Shown: positions 7,514 through 17,035, counted from the first letter of the stretch. The stretch: 64,000 bases of DNA from Candidatus Thorarchaeota archaeon (GCA_020348985.1 CP070761.1:1567465-1631464); one strand, 5' to 3'. Notes: generated by a model from the letters alone, not told the origin. Made by a program: numbers and translations.

Positions 7514-9481
7514 ATGGCTGACTCTGTTTCATCAATTCTGTCGCGTAGAACCCAGGAAGGAGAAACCTACGAGCCTATAGGCAGACTAGCAGGCATTGGT
7601 TCTCTACTTGGAATACTTGCAGCAGCAATTGGGCTGCTGATGAGTGCTGGAACGTCATTGCTTCCAATCCCGTCCATTGGCGCACTGATTCTGAGGAACC
7701 CCGATCACTACTTTTGGTCAGCAGTGTTCATGGGTGTGCTGGGAGTAAGTGCCTTGTTGCAGGCTTTTGGGTCTAAAGGTCTCAGAAAATACTTGGACTC
7801 AGGATATACGAACATTCTGTTTGCAATTGCAGGGATAGCTCTGGTGACAGCCATCTTCGCAGTACTAGGCGGAATTACACTGTATCGGCCACGCCAAGTA
7901 GTAGACTATGTCGTAAATCTGATGTCATTGGGAGCCTTCTTTGCGATTACGTGGCAACTGATTTCAATCACTTATGTTGATTCAACCGATTCGTGGATAG
8001 GATTCCTCGCAGGCATTCTTAATGCTATGTTCGTCCCATTTCTGGCACTTGGACAAGGGCTCAGCTCAACATTCACTTTCCTGGCGTACTTCGTTCTGTT
8101 GCTGGGACAACTATTTGCTCTACTATTCTGGTGGTCGCCAATGAGTATTGTCAGAGAATATGCTCGAAGCACGTCAAAGGCAAAGTTCGCCTTTGGTTTG
8201 GCGGGGCTTTTCTCATTCTTGTATGCTATTGTCCCGATTCTGATAGGACCGTTGTCGATCATAGAGGGCAGTGAAGTCTGGACGCCTTGGAGCACGATGC
8301 TCGACGAAACGCTGTTTGTCACTGACCCTGTCCTTATCTTCGGCCTAATGTCGGTCATGCTATTTTGGGTCATGCTCGGACCACGTCTTGGTGCGAGAGA
8401 ACTCAAGGTCGCACATGTTGGTGAAGACATAGTCAAAGGTGGCCCAAAGTGGTTTATGGCACTCCTTGCTATGATCGGCATTTTCGCGGCATCTCAGGCA
8501 GGGTCCATGGTGGCTGCCGTTGTGCCTAGCTATGGGCTGGCTCTCGCATTGAGTCCTGCTGCGGTTACGTTCATGATGGGCGCCATATATGCAGGGCGAA
8601 CAGACATCATAACCGGACTTCCTCTGGTTGTGCTCGGAGTGATGTTCTTGGTGCATCCGAATGTGCTGTCCATGTTCGTCATTGTCCCGCTCGTGCTTGT
8701 GATAATCACACAAGTCTTCTTGACCGTTGAAACCAGAATCAGAGGCTTCACCGGATTCTCACAGGGAGCTTTGACAGTCATTGCCACCGTCATCGCATCG
8801 GGAATCTTCATCCTATTCCTTTTGGGCGGGTTTGGAAGTGGGCCTGCGGCTATGTGGCCTGTTAACAGATGGTACCCAGTCGCTTTGATTCCTGGGATCT
8901 CTGTTCAAGTTCAGATGGCTACTATTATCACCTTGCCCTTCCTTGCACTGCTGATACGGAATGTATCTCTGGTTGGCTATGCCCATGGTCGAGGAATGGC
9001 GGGGTCTGACTCCCTGGGTGCTATGAGCATTCTATTTGCTTTTCTGATTCCCATGATTGGTGATCCGACTGCCACTGTTACACACAAGGCACTGACCGCG
9101 GCATCAATCCTGCTAGCACTCTATGCCATCAGTTTCGTGCTTGTTTTATCCCTGAATCTAAACCTTGCAGGTGAGGTAGAGGACACGGGCAACCCTTACG
9201 AAGGGATGTTGATCAGAATGTCTGCTATTGTGGGTATTGCGTTTGGTTCGATTGTTGCCATAATCACAATGGCCACATTCTCTCAGTTCTACGTACGGCC
9301 GGCTGACGCAGCACTTGTGATTACACTACTTGTAACGCTAGTCGTTGGACTAGAGGTTCTTGGTCTGGCTACCTGGCTCATTACGGGTGTAAGACTAGGA
9401 ATGCTGAGAAGCGGCTGGAAGTACGTTTCCGCCGAGGAAGCAGCACGAAGGGCAGAGATGATAGTACCACTGGCAGAATAG
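7514..9481 (+). CDS. Large polytopic membrane protein, function unknown
   Basis: The 655-residue product is almost entirely hydrophobic helices; I count roughly 16-18 possible membrane spans from residue 25 to 640, with only short loops. A charged soluble N-terminus (SRRTQEGETYEP) and a short cytoplasmic-looking C-terminal tail (SAEEAARRAEMIVP) bracket the spans. A Gly/Pro-rich loop near residue 440 (GGFGSGPAAMWPVNRWYP) is a possible functional loop. I see no motif of a known transporter family. ATG 7514 is preferred to ATG 7508 because GAGAGG is 7 bases before it and only 1 base before the other. It is transcribed alone, divergently from the methyl-transfer operon. Confidence 0.8.
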   Translation: MADSVSSILSRRTQEGETYEPIGRLAGIGSLLGILAAAIGLLMSAGTSLLPIPSIGALILRNPDHYFWSAVFMGVLGVSALLQAFGSKGLRKYLDSGYTNILFAIAGIALVTAIFAVLGGITLYRPRQVVDYVVNLMSLGAFFAITWQLISITYVDSTDSWIGFLAGILNAMFVPFLALGQGLSSTFTFLAYFVLLLGQLFALLFWWSPMSIVREYARSTSKAKFAFGLAGLFSFLYAIVPILIGPLSIIEGSEVWTPWSTMLDETLFVTDPVLIFGLMSVMLFWVMLGPRLGARELKVAHVGEDIVKGGPKWFMALLAMIGIFAASQAGSMVAAVVPSYGLALALSPAAVTFMMGAIYAGRTDIITGLPLVVLGVMFLVHPNVLSMFVIVPLVLVIITQVFLTVETRIRGFTGFSQGALTVIATVIASGIFILFLLGGFGSGPAAMWPVNRWYPVALIPGISVQVQMATIITLPFLALLIRNVSLVGYAHGRGMAGSDSLGAMSILFAFLIPMIGDPTATVTHKALTAASILLALYAISFVLVLSLNLNLAGEVEDTGNPYEGMLIRMSAIVGIAFGSIVAIITMATFSQFYVRPADAALVITLLVTLVVGLEVLGLATWLITGVRLGMLRSGWKYVSAEEAARRAEMIVPLAE

Positions 9482-9596
9482 AGGGTAGGTGAAGCAGCTC
9501 ACCTTCACACCGGCGTTTCGTAATAAGCAAAGGTGCCGCATGTGGTCATCAAGAGCACTAATAGGTAGTTCAAGAATAGATTGCCGGAAGCACTAC

Positions 9597-10349
9597 TCAC
9601 CACTTGTCATGAACATGCTTCTTCATTATGAAATCATCAACGGCATCAACTGCCAATTGGGGTAGATCAGTTATGACACCGTCAACCCCCATCATCAATT
9701 GCTCGGTAATCAGCTCTTCATCGTTTATTGACCACGGATAGACCTTCAGACCAGCTTCGTGCGATGATTTGACGAGCTCCTCTGTCACAAGCCAGAAGAG
9801 GGGGTTAACTGCATTTGCGTGAAGATTGCCTGCATACTTGGCCAGTTGGTCTATCTCAGTAGAAACCAAGACTGCTGTCACTGCATCATCATTCAGGGCT
9901 CTGATGATACCCAAGCTGGGGTGATTGAACGATGAGAAGATGACTTGATCAAGCATGTCGGTTTCAATGACCAAGTTGACCGCTGCCTCTTCGATGCCAG
10001 TGGCCTTCAACTCAATGTTGACACCAAATCGTCCGCGAGCAAATCTCAAGACTTCCTCGAGGAGTGGAACCTTTTCACCACACCCTGCATCGAGGTTGAA
10101 AAGAACATCCAGGGTTGTCTCATCTACATTCCCGACCCCGTCTGTGGTTCTTGAGAGCTCTCTGTCGTGCATACAGACAAGGTATCCATCCGATGTACTC
10201 CAAACATCAGTTTCTATCATGTCTACGCCCATTTGCCAAGCAACTCGAAAAGACTTCATCGTATTCTCAGGTGCATGCCCTGCGGCACCCCTATGTCCAA
10301 TCACAATGATTTCTCTCAGACCCTCATCTCCAAGATATCCAAGTTTCAA
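9597..10349 (-). CDS. Glycerophosphodiester phosphodiesterase
   Basis: This 250-residue GDPD-family protein hydrolyses glycerophosphodiesters to glycerol phosphate and an alcohol. The TIM-barrel signature is complete: HRGAAGHAPENT (H19, R20, E28), ETDV (E46, D48), H61 in CMHDRELSRTTDG, NIELK near residue 117, and GVDGVITDLP near the C-terminus. No signal peptide is seen, so it is cytosolic. The start is uncertain. TTG 10349 is the longest choice and has no ribosome site; a GTG just before the HRG motif would also keep the domain. It follows the small membrane zinc-finger gene by 19 bases on the same strand. In archaea the substrate may be a headgroup released from ether lipids (inference). 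Confidence 0.9.
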   Translation of the reverse strand: MKLGYLGDEGLREIIVIGHRGAAGHAPENTMKSFRVAWQMGVDMIETDVWSTSDGYLVCMHDRELSRTTDGVGNVDETTLDVLFNLDAGCGEKVPLLEEVLRFARGRFGVNIELKATGIEEAAVNLVIETDMLDQVIFSSFNHPSLGIIRALNDDAVTAVLVSTEIDQLAKYAGNLHANAVNPLFWLVTEELVKSSHEAGLKVYPWSINDEELITEQLMMGVDGVITDLPQLAVDAVDDFIMKKHVHDKW

Positions 10350-10368
10350 AGCATCACGGGGCTGTTAT

Positions 10369-10665
10369 TCAATCATCAGGTCGAGCAAGACCAGTTCCGC
10401 CGCACCGCGGACAGGTTTCCGTGCCCTCTATTCCCTTTATCCTTCCTGACCCGCCGCAGTAGTAGCAGTCAGCTGAAGGGACGTCGAGTGATTTGTCAAA
10501 ACCCTTGGCTACCGCGCTTCCTAGGCCAATCAGAACAGCGGCTATGAACATAGTCACAAGGGACACAATGTAAAACTCCGCAATCGGATAAAGTATGAAA
10601 GCTGCAGCTAGGAACAAGAAGACTCCAGAGATAGCCAATAGGAGACCTTTCCTTGCCCGATCCAT
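10369..10665 (-). CDS. Small two-TM protein with DnaJ-type zinc-binding tail
   Basis: The 98-residue product has two predicted membrane spans (about residues 8-26 and 30-50) and a C-terminal zinc site made of CYYCGGSG and CPRCGGTG, the CxxCGGxG repeat of the DnaJ cysteine-rich domain. The site would face the cytoplasm if the charged N-terminus (MDRARKG) is also inside. I chose ATG 10665 because AAGGTG lies 6 bases before it; a GTG 9 bases upstream is possible. It probably shares a transcript with the phosphodiesterase downstream. A chaperone-like or protein-binding role is inferred from the zinc motif only. Confidence 0.7.
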   Translation of the reverse strand: MDRARKGLLLAISGVFLFLAAAFILYPIAEFYIVSLVTMFIAAVLIGLGSAVAKGFDKSLDVPSADCYYCGGSGRIKGIEGTETCPRCGGTGLARPDD

Positions 10666-10749
10666 AGGAAACACCTTGATTGCGGCTGGAGTGATTTCCG
10701 AAGCCGACCCTTCAGGTAGAATCGCAGGCGACTCTCAACCCGCCTATGC

Positions 10750-10757
10750 TAAATACA
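10750..10757 (+). promoter_or_regulatory. Probable TATA box of the ferredoxin gene
   Basis: TAAATACA is centred about 25 bases before ATG 10779, the spacing expected when transcription starts at or next to the start codon. It therefore supports a leaderless ferredoxin mRNA. Confidence 0.4.
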
Positions 10758-10778
10758 TTACGGCAGTGGATTTGATTG

Positions 10779-11018
10779 ATGTCCCTAAGAGAGAACTCAA
10801 AAACAATTCAACTCCGCTTCATTAAGGTGAACACAATTCCCGTAGTCATTGACCATACTTGTTGCACAGGCTGCGGGGACTGTGTCAAATCCTGTAGATA
10901 CGGTGTCTTCGAAAAACTCGACGAGACTCCGGAAGTCGCCCATATTCAGTTTTGTAAAGATTGCGGAACTTGCGTTGAGGATTGCCCAACCCAATGCATT
11001 TCCTTCCGAAATGACTAG
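10779..11018 (+). CDS. Ferredoxin, two 4Fe-4S clusters
   Basis: A short bacterial-type ferredoxin with both cluster motifs intact: CTGCGDCVKSC and CKDCGTCVEDCP. Each has the CxxCxxC order with a distal Cys-Pro or Cys ligand, so it can carry two 4Fe-4S clusters and act as a soluble electron carrier. The start is open: ATG 10779 fits a leaderless transcript from the TATA at 10750, giving 79 residues, while GTG 10827 would give a 63-residue protein beginning MNTIPVVIDH, a more usual ferredoxin N-terminus. It stands alone, so its partners cannot be named; the AOR-family enzyme in this window is one candidate. Confidence 0.88.
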   Translation: MSLRENSKTIQLRFIKVNTIPVVIDHTCCTGCGDCVKSCRYGVFEKLDETPEVAHIQFCKDCGTCVEDCPTQCISFRND

Positions 11019-11155
11019 GTACAAAGGCTCCTAGAACGAAGGAAAGAGTATAGGTTTCACTTTAAAGAGAAGTGTGAAACACATCGTGATAACATTCAAA
11101 GACAAGAGATAATAGAATATGAGAGTCTGTAGAGCGTTAGCGGACTGGAAGGACA

Positions 11156-12073
11156 ATGTCAACAAAGGACTTGTTTACGAAGTACACTCAGCTGTACCAG
11201 AAGGGGCGTGCTAGAGAGATTGTTCCTGAAGGACCCTTCGTACGTCAACTCACCGACGTTCCAAGGCAAGGACTCGACCTTGCGCTCTTCTTCAAGGCAA
11301 AGAGAGTGAAGAACACAAGGCAGATTCACATCGGCGACCCAGTACCACCCGTAGTTGCCAGAGAAGAGGGTTTCTTGGAAACAGATGATAATACCTTCCT
11401 CAGCCGGACACTATTGTCAGAATTCAGGACGGTGGATTATCTCAAGGCAGTGATATCGGCTGGCAAAAGACTTGAGGAGACCCGCGAGAGAGTCCAGTTT
11501 CTCAAAACCTGTCAAAGGATTATCGATGTTCTCCTCAGAAAAGCAAGAAACGTGGTGCACCTGGGCGATTTCGAGCCTTTTAGATTTGACAGGCGTGTGT
11601 TTACCATAGAGGAGTACCTGAGCAAGAGAACCAAACTCGACAAGGTGGCAATTGAAGCCGCTTCAATCTCCTTTCATGTAGCTGAGCCCGACTACATTCT
11701 GATGCCTACTGGGGAGATCATAGTCTTCAACGACACATATAGCGTGCCTCATGGTGTGTTCTACTTTGCAGGTGGAATAGGATACACATTCGACCAAGCC
11801 GAGGGTGCCGCTAGCGAGGAAAGGGTCTTCAGGTCTCAAGAAGACCTGAGTCTGCACGGAATTGACAGCGCTTACCTTGAGGGCATGATGCTCAGTGTAA
11901 CTGAGGATTTCCAGACCAGAGTTCACTCCATAATCTATGCAGATGTATGGAAGAAGGTCAAGTCACGTCCTATCGGAGTTAACTTTGGAGAGCAACTTCT
12001 CATTAAGGCAGACCCTGGTAGCGAGATTTGGATGGGTGTATTCGAGATATACCTCGCCCCGCCTAGAACATGA
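11156..12073 (+). CDS. Conserved-looking protein of unknown function
   Basis: A 305-residue soluble protein begins at ATG 11156, three bases after a GGAAGG ribosome site. It has no signal peptide or membrane span. The N-terminal half is rich in basic and helical segments (residues about 90-150), and the C-terminal half looks beta-rich and ends in EIWMGVFEIYLAPP. I see no catalytic motif. The last 11 bases overlap the end of the convergent membrane-protein gene. Confidence 0.7.
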   Translation: MSTKDLFTKYTQLYQKGRAREIVPEGPFVRQLTDVPRQGLDLALFFKAKRVKNTRQIHIGDPVPPVVAREEGFLETDDNTFLSRTLLSEFRTVDYLKAVISAGKRLEETRERVQFLKTCQRIIDVLLRKARNVVHLGDFEPFRFDRRVFTIEEYLSKRTKLDKVAIEAASISFHVAEPDYILMPTGEIIVFNDTYSVPHGVFYFAGGIGYTFDQAEGAASEERVFRSQEDLSLHGIDSAYLEGMMLSVTEDFQTRVHSIIYADVWKKVKSRPIGVNFGEQLLIKADPGSEIWMGVFEIYLAPPRT

Positions 12074-13652
12074 TGGGGTCAAAGGCATCGATAGCAATTA
12101 GGACTGCTCTGAAAGCATAGATTCTGAACGTGTAGGTAATCGGAACATCGCTATGATTCTCAAGTAACGAGATTAATTCATCTATTGAGCCGTCGCCAAA
12201 ACCCGACACGAGTCCTGGTAGAGACTCGATTGTAATATTTTGAACCCCGTTGCCGCTGGCAATCATTATGTCTCCTGCAAGCTGAGCCAATGTTGTGTAG
12301 ACAAGGTTCAGCCTTCCAAAGACATCAGTTATGTTTCCAGCCTGAGCAATGCGCATTTCCCAAGTGCCTTCAAGCCCACCTATTGTCGAAGAATAGGAAT
12401 GTACAAGGTATTCTCCGACATCGCCGTCCATTTCATGAGAGAAGAACGAGCGACTGCATCGTACCTGTATGGTGTCCCATAGAGACAAGCTCTCAACAGT
12501 TAGGGCATTTGACTTCATGAAGATCGTGTCAAGGTCTTGATAGTCATCAAGAATGAATGGATCTACGAGAATCCCTGTAGTGAACCCGAACGATTCGGCT
12601 GATTCAGCGAGAAGCTCGGATTCATACAGAATAACTGAATCATCGATTGAATCGAAGGTGTTTCTCATGAGTCCCGAGAACCCTGCGATGTTGATTTGCC
12701 GAGCTTGACTCATCAAGTACTGCCATTCATTCAGGGACAGAGTCATGTCATATAGAACCCTGTGGGAGATTTGTGATCTATTGCATTCGTCAATGACTGC
12801 ATGTAGAACCTCTGTTGAGTTTTTCAACTCGTCAAAGACATCTTGAATCAGAAGTGTGGTTCCCAGATTCGCAGAATCAGCTTCTACGATATGCGGACGA
12901 CTGGGTGACAGGACAATTGTGCAGGGAATTTGGGAATCATTGAGAACTGAGAACCAATCGGTAAGACGGAGCCAAGCCGCAGACTCGGCCACATTCAGTC
13001 TGAAGCTCAAACCAAGGCTGTTGTTTGAGACCGATTTCACTATCTCAGTGGTAGGGCTGAATTCAGTGTATGGAAACTCAAAGTCAGACAAGGGTACATC
13101 AAGTGTGATTTCCGGGATGGCTCCTGGATGCGCAGATGCGATTGGAGTCTGACCCATTATGACTATAGAAATCGGAAAGAGAAGCCCAATTACGTTCAGA
13201 AAGATGAGCCAGGCTACTCCCTTCCGACCAAGTTCTCTCTTTGACCCTGGGATCCTGAAACGGCCGACTATAACTACAATCGCGCCGCAAAAAGCGTTGG
13301 CTAGCAGAACAATTATGAACCCTCTGACCAATGATGACAGTACGCCTAGAATGAGCACTGAAATGAGCATTATTATGAAAGGGAATATTGCCGCGCGTTT
13401 CTCATTATAGCCCCTTAGAAGAATGGGTATGATGACAATCAATGGGATCACATATAGGGCCAACGGAAGAGATTCTAGAAATCCATTCCGAGCGAGAGTC
13501 ATTCGCACACTAATCGAAATCACGGTATATATGATAAGAAGCACGTCGAATAGAAGCACGGACAAAACAAACCGATGTAATAGCAAATCCAGTCTTCGGT
13601 CTGATTCTATACGAATTCTTGCGGATTCACGTGATGATTGTATCAGCTCCAT
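12063..13652 (-). CDS. Membrane protein with large extracellular domain, unknown function
   Basis: This 529-residue protein has four hydrophobic spans in residues 27-125 (starting FVLSVLLFDVLLIIYTVIS), a basic loop (GSKRELGRKG), a fifth span near 147-167, and then about 350 residues outside the membrane. The exterior part carries several Asn-x-Ser/Thr sequons (NNS, NDS, NST, NRS, NIT) and resembles a barrel-like fold with alternating helices and strands. I cannot assign a family. ATG 13652 has only a weak ribosome site. The stop overlaps the convergent 11156 gene. Confidence 0.7.
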   Translation of the reverse strand: MELIQSSRESARIRIESDRRLDLLLHRFVLSVLLFDVLLIIYTVISISVRMTLARNGFLESLPLALYVIPLIVIIPILLRGYNEKRAAIFPFIIMLISVLILGVLSSLVRGFIIVLLANAFCGAIVVIVGRFRIPGSKRELGRKGVAWLIFLNVIGLLFPISIVIMGQTPIASAHPGAIPEITLDVPLSDFEFPYTEFSPTTEIVKSVSNNSLGLSFRLNVAESAAWLRLTDWFSVLNDSQIPCTIVLSPSRPHIVEADSANLGTTLLIQDVFDELKNSTEVLHAVIDECNRSQISHRVLYDMTLSLNEWQYLMSQARQINIAGFSGLMRNTFDSIDDSVILYESELLAESAESFGFTTGILVDPFILDDYQDLDTIFMKSNALTVESLSLWDTIQVRCSRSFFSHEMDGDVGEYLVHSYSSTIGGLEGTWEMRIAQAGNITDVFGRLNLVYTTLAQLAGDIMIASGNGVQNITIESLPGLVSGFGDGSIDELISLLENHSDVPITYTFRIYAFRAVLIAIDAFDPIMF

Positions 13653-13774
13653 CTCAGTCTTGCGAGCCTAGTGCGTGTTGATAAACCTCTTGACTAGTGT
13701 CCAGACTTGAGACATTCACTGATGGACCGGCAGGAACAAGAAGAGGTGCCTTGAAGGACAGTGTGGTGGAATCC

Positions 13775-14974
13775 ATGTACGATGTTGTCGTTGTAGGAGC
13801 AGGACCGGCTGGCTCTACGGCGGCAATGTACCTAGCCAAGATGGGTTTCGATGTCTGCCTCATCGATAGACAGCAATTCCCGAGAGACAAGCCGTGTGGT
13901 GGCGGCTTTGGCCTGGAACTCCTTAATGAGTTTCCTTGGCTGGGAAGAAGGTCGGATGAATTTCTCTCGGTTATCTGCAAGAGAGGAGTGGCTCATTCCC
14001 CGAACAGAGTTCATACATTGAAGTCTGATGTAGATCTCGCAGTTGCCCAAAGAACGGACTTCGACAAAGCAATTTATGAATCAGCACTGGAGCACGGCGC
14101 AGACATTCACACACCTCACAGAGTGAAAAACATCTCAACAAGGAACCACAGCGTTCTAGTGTCCACAGCAAGAGGTAAGCAATTCGAGACTCGAGTTTTG
14201 GTTGGCGCTGATGGCGTCAACAGTCTTGTTGTCCGTGAATTGGGTTTGCAGAGCAGATGGCCAAAAGGGTCTACAGTCCCGTGCAACGTCGTAGAAATTC
14301 CGGCGAAGATTAGCCAGATAATCGACCTATACGGAGAAGAAAGGGAGTACCACTTCTTTGCAGATGTTGGTGGTCTCCCTGGCTACGGATGGATATTCCC
14401 GAAAAAAGAAACTGTGAATGTCGGCATGGGAGCTATAGATACACACTCTGCAGGCCTGCCTCGCAAGTTCAGAGCATTCATCCGAATGCTTCAGAGAGAT
14501 GGATATCTAATGGAGAAAGTCGATTTGACAGGAGTCCAAGGTGGTCTTGTTCCCATCAAAGGGCCGATTTCTAGGACGTATGCAAACCGCTGCCTGCTAG
14601 TGGGCGATTCAGCCGGAATGGTCAATCCCTTGACTGGAGGAGGAATCGCTCTAGCAATGAGAGCGGCTAAAATAGCGGCCTCCACGCTTGAGACAAGCCT
14701 TGAGAATGACTCTCTTTCCGAGCAGCATCTCTCTGTGTATCAAAGGAAATGGACCAGCGATTTCGGAAGCAAAATGCGGACTCTGCTTCTGGCCCAGAGA
14801 GTCGCTACTTCGAGCATACTTGACTTGCTGTTCGTAATAGCCAGTCGAGATGAGGTAATCACAGAGATGGTTGGGAGCTCATTCTCAGAGGCATCTGAAC
14901 CATCGTTTGATGTGTTCAGTCTCGCAATCCGAGCTGCATTGGTCTGTATCCGAAGTGCCTTCCATATGGGCTAG
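13775..14974 (+). CDS. Geranylgeranyl-reductase family FAD-dependent oxidoreductase
   Basis: The 399-residue flavoprotein starts at ATG 13775, five bases after GGTGG. It opens with the dinucleotide-binding motif YDVVVVGAGPAGSTAAMYLA, followed by the family's PCGGGF block near residue 41, a second FAD motif VLVGADGVNSLV, and LVGDSAGMVNPLTGGGIALA near residue 275. This is the digeranylgeranylglycerophospholipid reductase / geranylgeranyl reductase superfamily, which saturates isoprenoid chains. Archaeal members make saturated membrane lipids or menaquinone tails. The C-terminal 100 residues are helical, and the window has no neighbouring lipid genes, so the exact substrate is open. Confidence 0.88.
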   Translation: MYDVVVVGAGPAGSTAAMYLAKMGFDVCLIDRQQFPRDKPCGGGFGLELLNEFPWLGRRSDEFLSVICKRGVAHSPNRVHTLKSDVDLAVAQRTDFDKAIYESALEHGADIHTPHRVKNISTRNHSVLVSTARGKQFETRVLVGADGVNSLVVRELGLQSRWPKGSTVPCNVVEIPAKISQIIDLYGEEREYHFFADVGGLPGYGWIFPKKETVNVGMGAIDTHSAGLPRKFRAFIRMLQRDGYLMEKVDLTGVQGGLVPIKGPISRTYANRCLLVGDSAGMVNPLTGGGIALAMRAAKIAASTLETSLENDSLSEQHLSVYQRKWTSDFGSKMRTLLLAQRVATSSILDLLFVIASRDEVITEMVGSSFSEASEPSFDVFSLAIRAALVCIRSAFHMG

Positions 14975-14978
14975 GACA

Positions 14979-15010
14979 GCTGACTAGAACACCCAAGGTG
15001 ACTAGTCAGC
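14979..15010. terminator. Stem-loop between convergent genes
   Basis: GCTGACTAG at 14979-14987 and CTAGTCAGC at 15002-15010 are perfect inverted repeats around a 14-base loop. The right arm includes the stop codon of the minus-strand phosphoribosyltransferase gene. The position between two convergent genes suggests a shared terminator or transcript-end structure. Confidence 0.45.
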
Positions 15011-15562
15011 AGAATCGAGCGCGTCCGTTTCAAGACCTTCAATTAGACAATGGATATCAGGTCGTCCCAGAAGCTTCCGTCGGGTTTCAGATAGATTATT
15101 GATTACACACGAAATACCAACGCATGTTGCACCAAGCTTCTCAAGGACCTTCAGCAATGCTAGAACAGTTGTTCCCTGAATGAGCCAATCATCGACAATG
15201 GCAACACGATCTCCGGGATCAATTGATTCCGTGACGAGCGCCAATCGCCTGTCAGCTAGCCTACTAACGGGCAGCCATTCAACTCCACGTTTGTAATCCT
15301 CCGGAAGATATGCTATAGACCTTGCAGGGACAATTCCACAGCCAAGGTAGTACGCAATTGCACTCCCCAGAGCCAACCCCCGCTGTTCGATTCCGATGAC
15401 TTTGTTTGGCTTGAGTTCAAGCAGTGGTTTCGCTAACGCGACAACTGCTTCGTGAAATACCGTAGGGTGCTCAATCAGTCGGCTAATATCAATGACCGCC
15501 TTTCCGGGTTCAGGCCAGTCGTTTATCACTTCAACGTATTCGCGGAAGTCTATGTCTGTCAT
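15002..15562 (-). CDS. Adenine phosphoribosyltransferase-like protein
   Basis: The 186-residue protein fits the type I phosphoribosyltransferase fold of adenine phosphoribosyltransferase, which makes AMP from adenine and PRPP for purine salvage. It has the family N-terminus (WPEPGKAVIDISRL), the GIEQRGLALGSAIAYYLG block, the flexible-loop region PEDYKRGVEWLP, and the PRPP motif VAIVDDWLIQGTTVLALL near residue 118. In APT enzymes the last reads VDD-x-x-x-TGGT; here one Gly/Thr of that motif is replaced by Ile-Gln, so substrate use could differ. The start is ATG 15562. It converges on the reductase gene. Confidence 0.8.
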   Translation of the reverse strand: MTDIDFREYVEVINDWPEPGKAVIDISRLIEHPTVFHEAVVALAKPLLELKPNKVIGIEQRGLALGSAIAYYLGCGIVPARSIAYLPEDYKRGVEWLPVSRLADRRLALVTESIDPGDRVAIVDDWLIQGTTVLALLKVLEKLGATCVGISCVINNLSETRRKLLGRPDIHCLIEGLETDALDSAD

Positions 15563-15769
15563 TGCTTTCCCAAACAGTTGTCGCCGAAAGCGTGAGATAT
15601 ACCTTTCTGTGCCGCTGGACTCTATAGAGCAGTCTTTGGGCCCCTTGCTCCCGTTGGCTCAATTTGGTAGGCTTCGGGGTCGGCCCGGGACTCTTAGGCG
15701 AATGGAAGCTCCACGAAACAGTTATGAATCAAGTCCATATTCGCAATCCGTACACGACATGGAGAGGGC

Positions 15770-17035
15770 TTGACTCTGATAGTCCCAGGCACTACAGTTT
15801 CAGTGACCTTGTCACCTGGCTTTGTTGAGATAAGGGATAAGGGCATTGTGAAGAAGAAGATTCTCACGAAGAACAAATCATTCGAGACTGTGCTGGAGGA
15901 AGTTGAGAGCTACTTCAATTACATTGGGAGACGCCTAGCACCTGGATTGTTGAAGGATGTCATGATTAGGATTGGTGTTCCACAAGTGAAGCTGATTGTG
16001 GATGAAAAGGAGCCCGTGTCTATCAAGAAGGAAGAACCCAAACCAAAAGAGCCCAAGGCCTCACCAAGGGTTCCTTCAGAACCAAAAGTGGAAAAGCCTC
16101 CTGCACTGGCTCAACCCGAAGCCAAGCCTGAGATCAAGGCAACACTTGAGGACCAGGAGCTCCTGGATATTGAGTCGGCTTTGTCGGTGGTAGAATCCTT
16201 GAGCGATTCATTCATGACACCCGCAGACATTGGGAATGGAATCCCCGCAGCTCCACCAGAAATTCGCATCGATGTTAAGGGTGCTGAGGAGATAGCTGCG
16301 TCAGTGGGGACACGTCCTACTGTCCCGGAAGTTTCAGCAGTAGCGACTAAGGATGACGTTGCTGATGCAGAAACCATCACGCCGGCTGAGACTGCTGTTG
16401 AAGATGCACCATTGGGGTCGTTTGATCCTGTTCAAGCACTAGAGGAGGCAACTCCAGCCCATGTTGTGAAACCACTAGTGGATCAGAAGGCAATTATCCT
16501 GGGTGAGGAAAACGTCGGAAAAGCAAGTCTGATCAAAGGTGCTACGTTGGGTTCGATTCTAACAGAAGACTTGTCCTCGCCATACATCCATGACCGAGTC
16601 TTCGAACTCACTAACCATCGTGTCAAGCTTCATGTTTGGTCATTTGACGAAGCCTCTCAGCTAAAGGTGCCACGAGCTGAATTCTACTCCGACACGGGTG
16701 TAGTGATAATTGTCTATTCAGCCGCCGATAGATGGAGTTTCCAGAGCATTGACTTCTGGCTGAAAGAGGCGCTGGTTACTCTTGACGCTGTACCTCCACT
16801 TGTGATTGTCGGCAACAAATCGGATTTGAGAGACGCAGCAACTCCTGGCCAGCAGCCGGTTTCCAAGGATGAGGGATTCAAACTGGCGGAAGAGCTAGCA
16901 AAGTCACATGGTGGTAACGGCAAGCTGCATCCAGTAGCGTTCATCGAGACTTCCTGCGAAACAGGGGAGGGAGTAGAGGATGTGTTCAAAACCGCCGCGG
17001 AGCTCTCTTTGCGATCCCGGCCGCCTGCAGAATAG
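15770..17035 (+). CDS. Protein with C-terminal degenerate Ras-like small GTPase domain
   Basis: The 421-residue protein has three parts: a folded N-terminal domain (1-78), a Pro/Lys/Glu-rich linker (80-235), and a Ras-superfamily GTPase domain (238-415). G4 is intact (VGNKSDL, 348-354) and G5 reads ETSCETGEG (393-401). The P-loop is GEENVGKA (245-252): the Ser/Thr that binds Mg2+ is Ala. The G3 DxxG motif is changed (WSFDEASQ, 290-297). Nucleotide binding or hydrolysis is therefore probably altered. The start is TTG 15770, with GGAG 5 bases upstream. Ras-like GTPases are common in Asgard archaea, but this fusion is unusual. It stands alone. Confidence 0.82.
   Translation: MTLIVPGTTVSVTLSPGFVEIRDKGIVKKKILTKNKSFETVLEEVESYFNYIGRRLAPGLLKDVMIRIGVPQVKLIVDEKEPVSIKKEEPKPKEPKASPRVPSEPKVEKPPALAQPEAKPEIKATLEDQELLDIESALSVVESLSDSFMTPADIGNGIPAAPPEIRIDVKGAEEIAASVGTRPTVPEVSAVATKDDVADAETITPAETAVEDAPLGSFDPVQALEEATPAHVVKPLVDQKAIILGEENVGKASLIKGATLGSILTEDLSSPYIHDRVFELTNHRVKLHVWSFDEASQLKVPRAEFYSDTGVVIIVYSAADRWSFQSIDFWLKEALVTLDAVPPLVIVGNKSDLRDAATPGQQPVSKDEGFKLAEELAKSHGGNGKLHPVAFIETSCETGEGVEDVFKTAAELSLRSRPPAE

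Noticed and set aside
15640..15720. tRNA-like stretch with GGCTCAATTTGGTAG followed by a G+C-rich block
   Set aside because: No matching acceptor stem, anticodon arm or T-loop could be formed on either strand.
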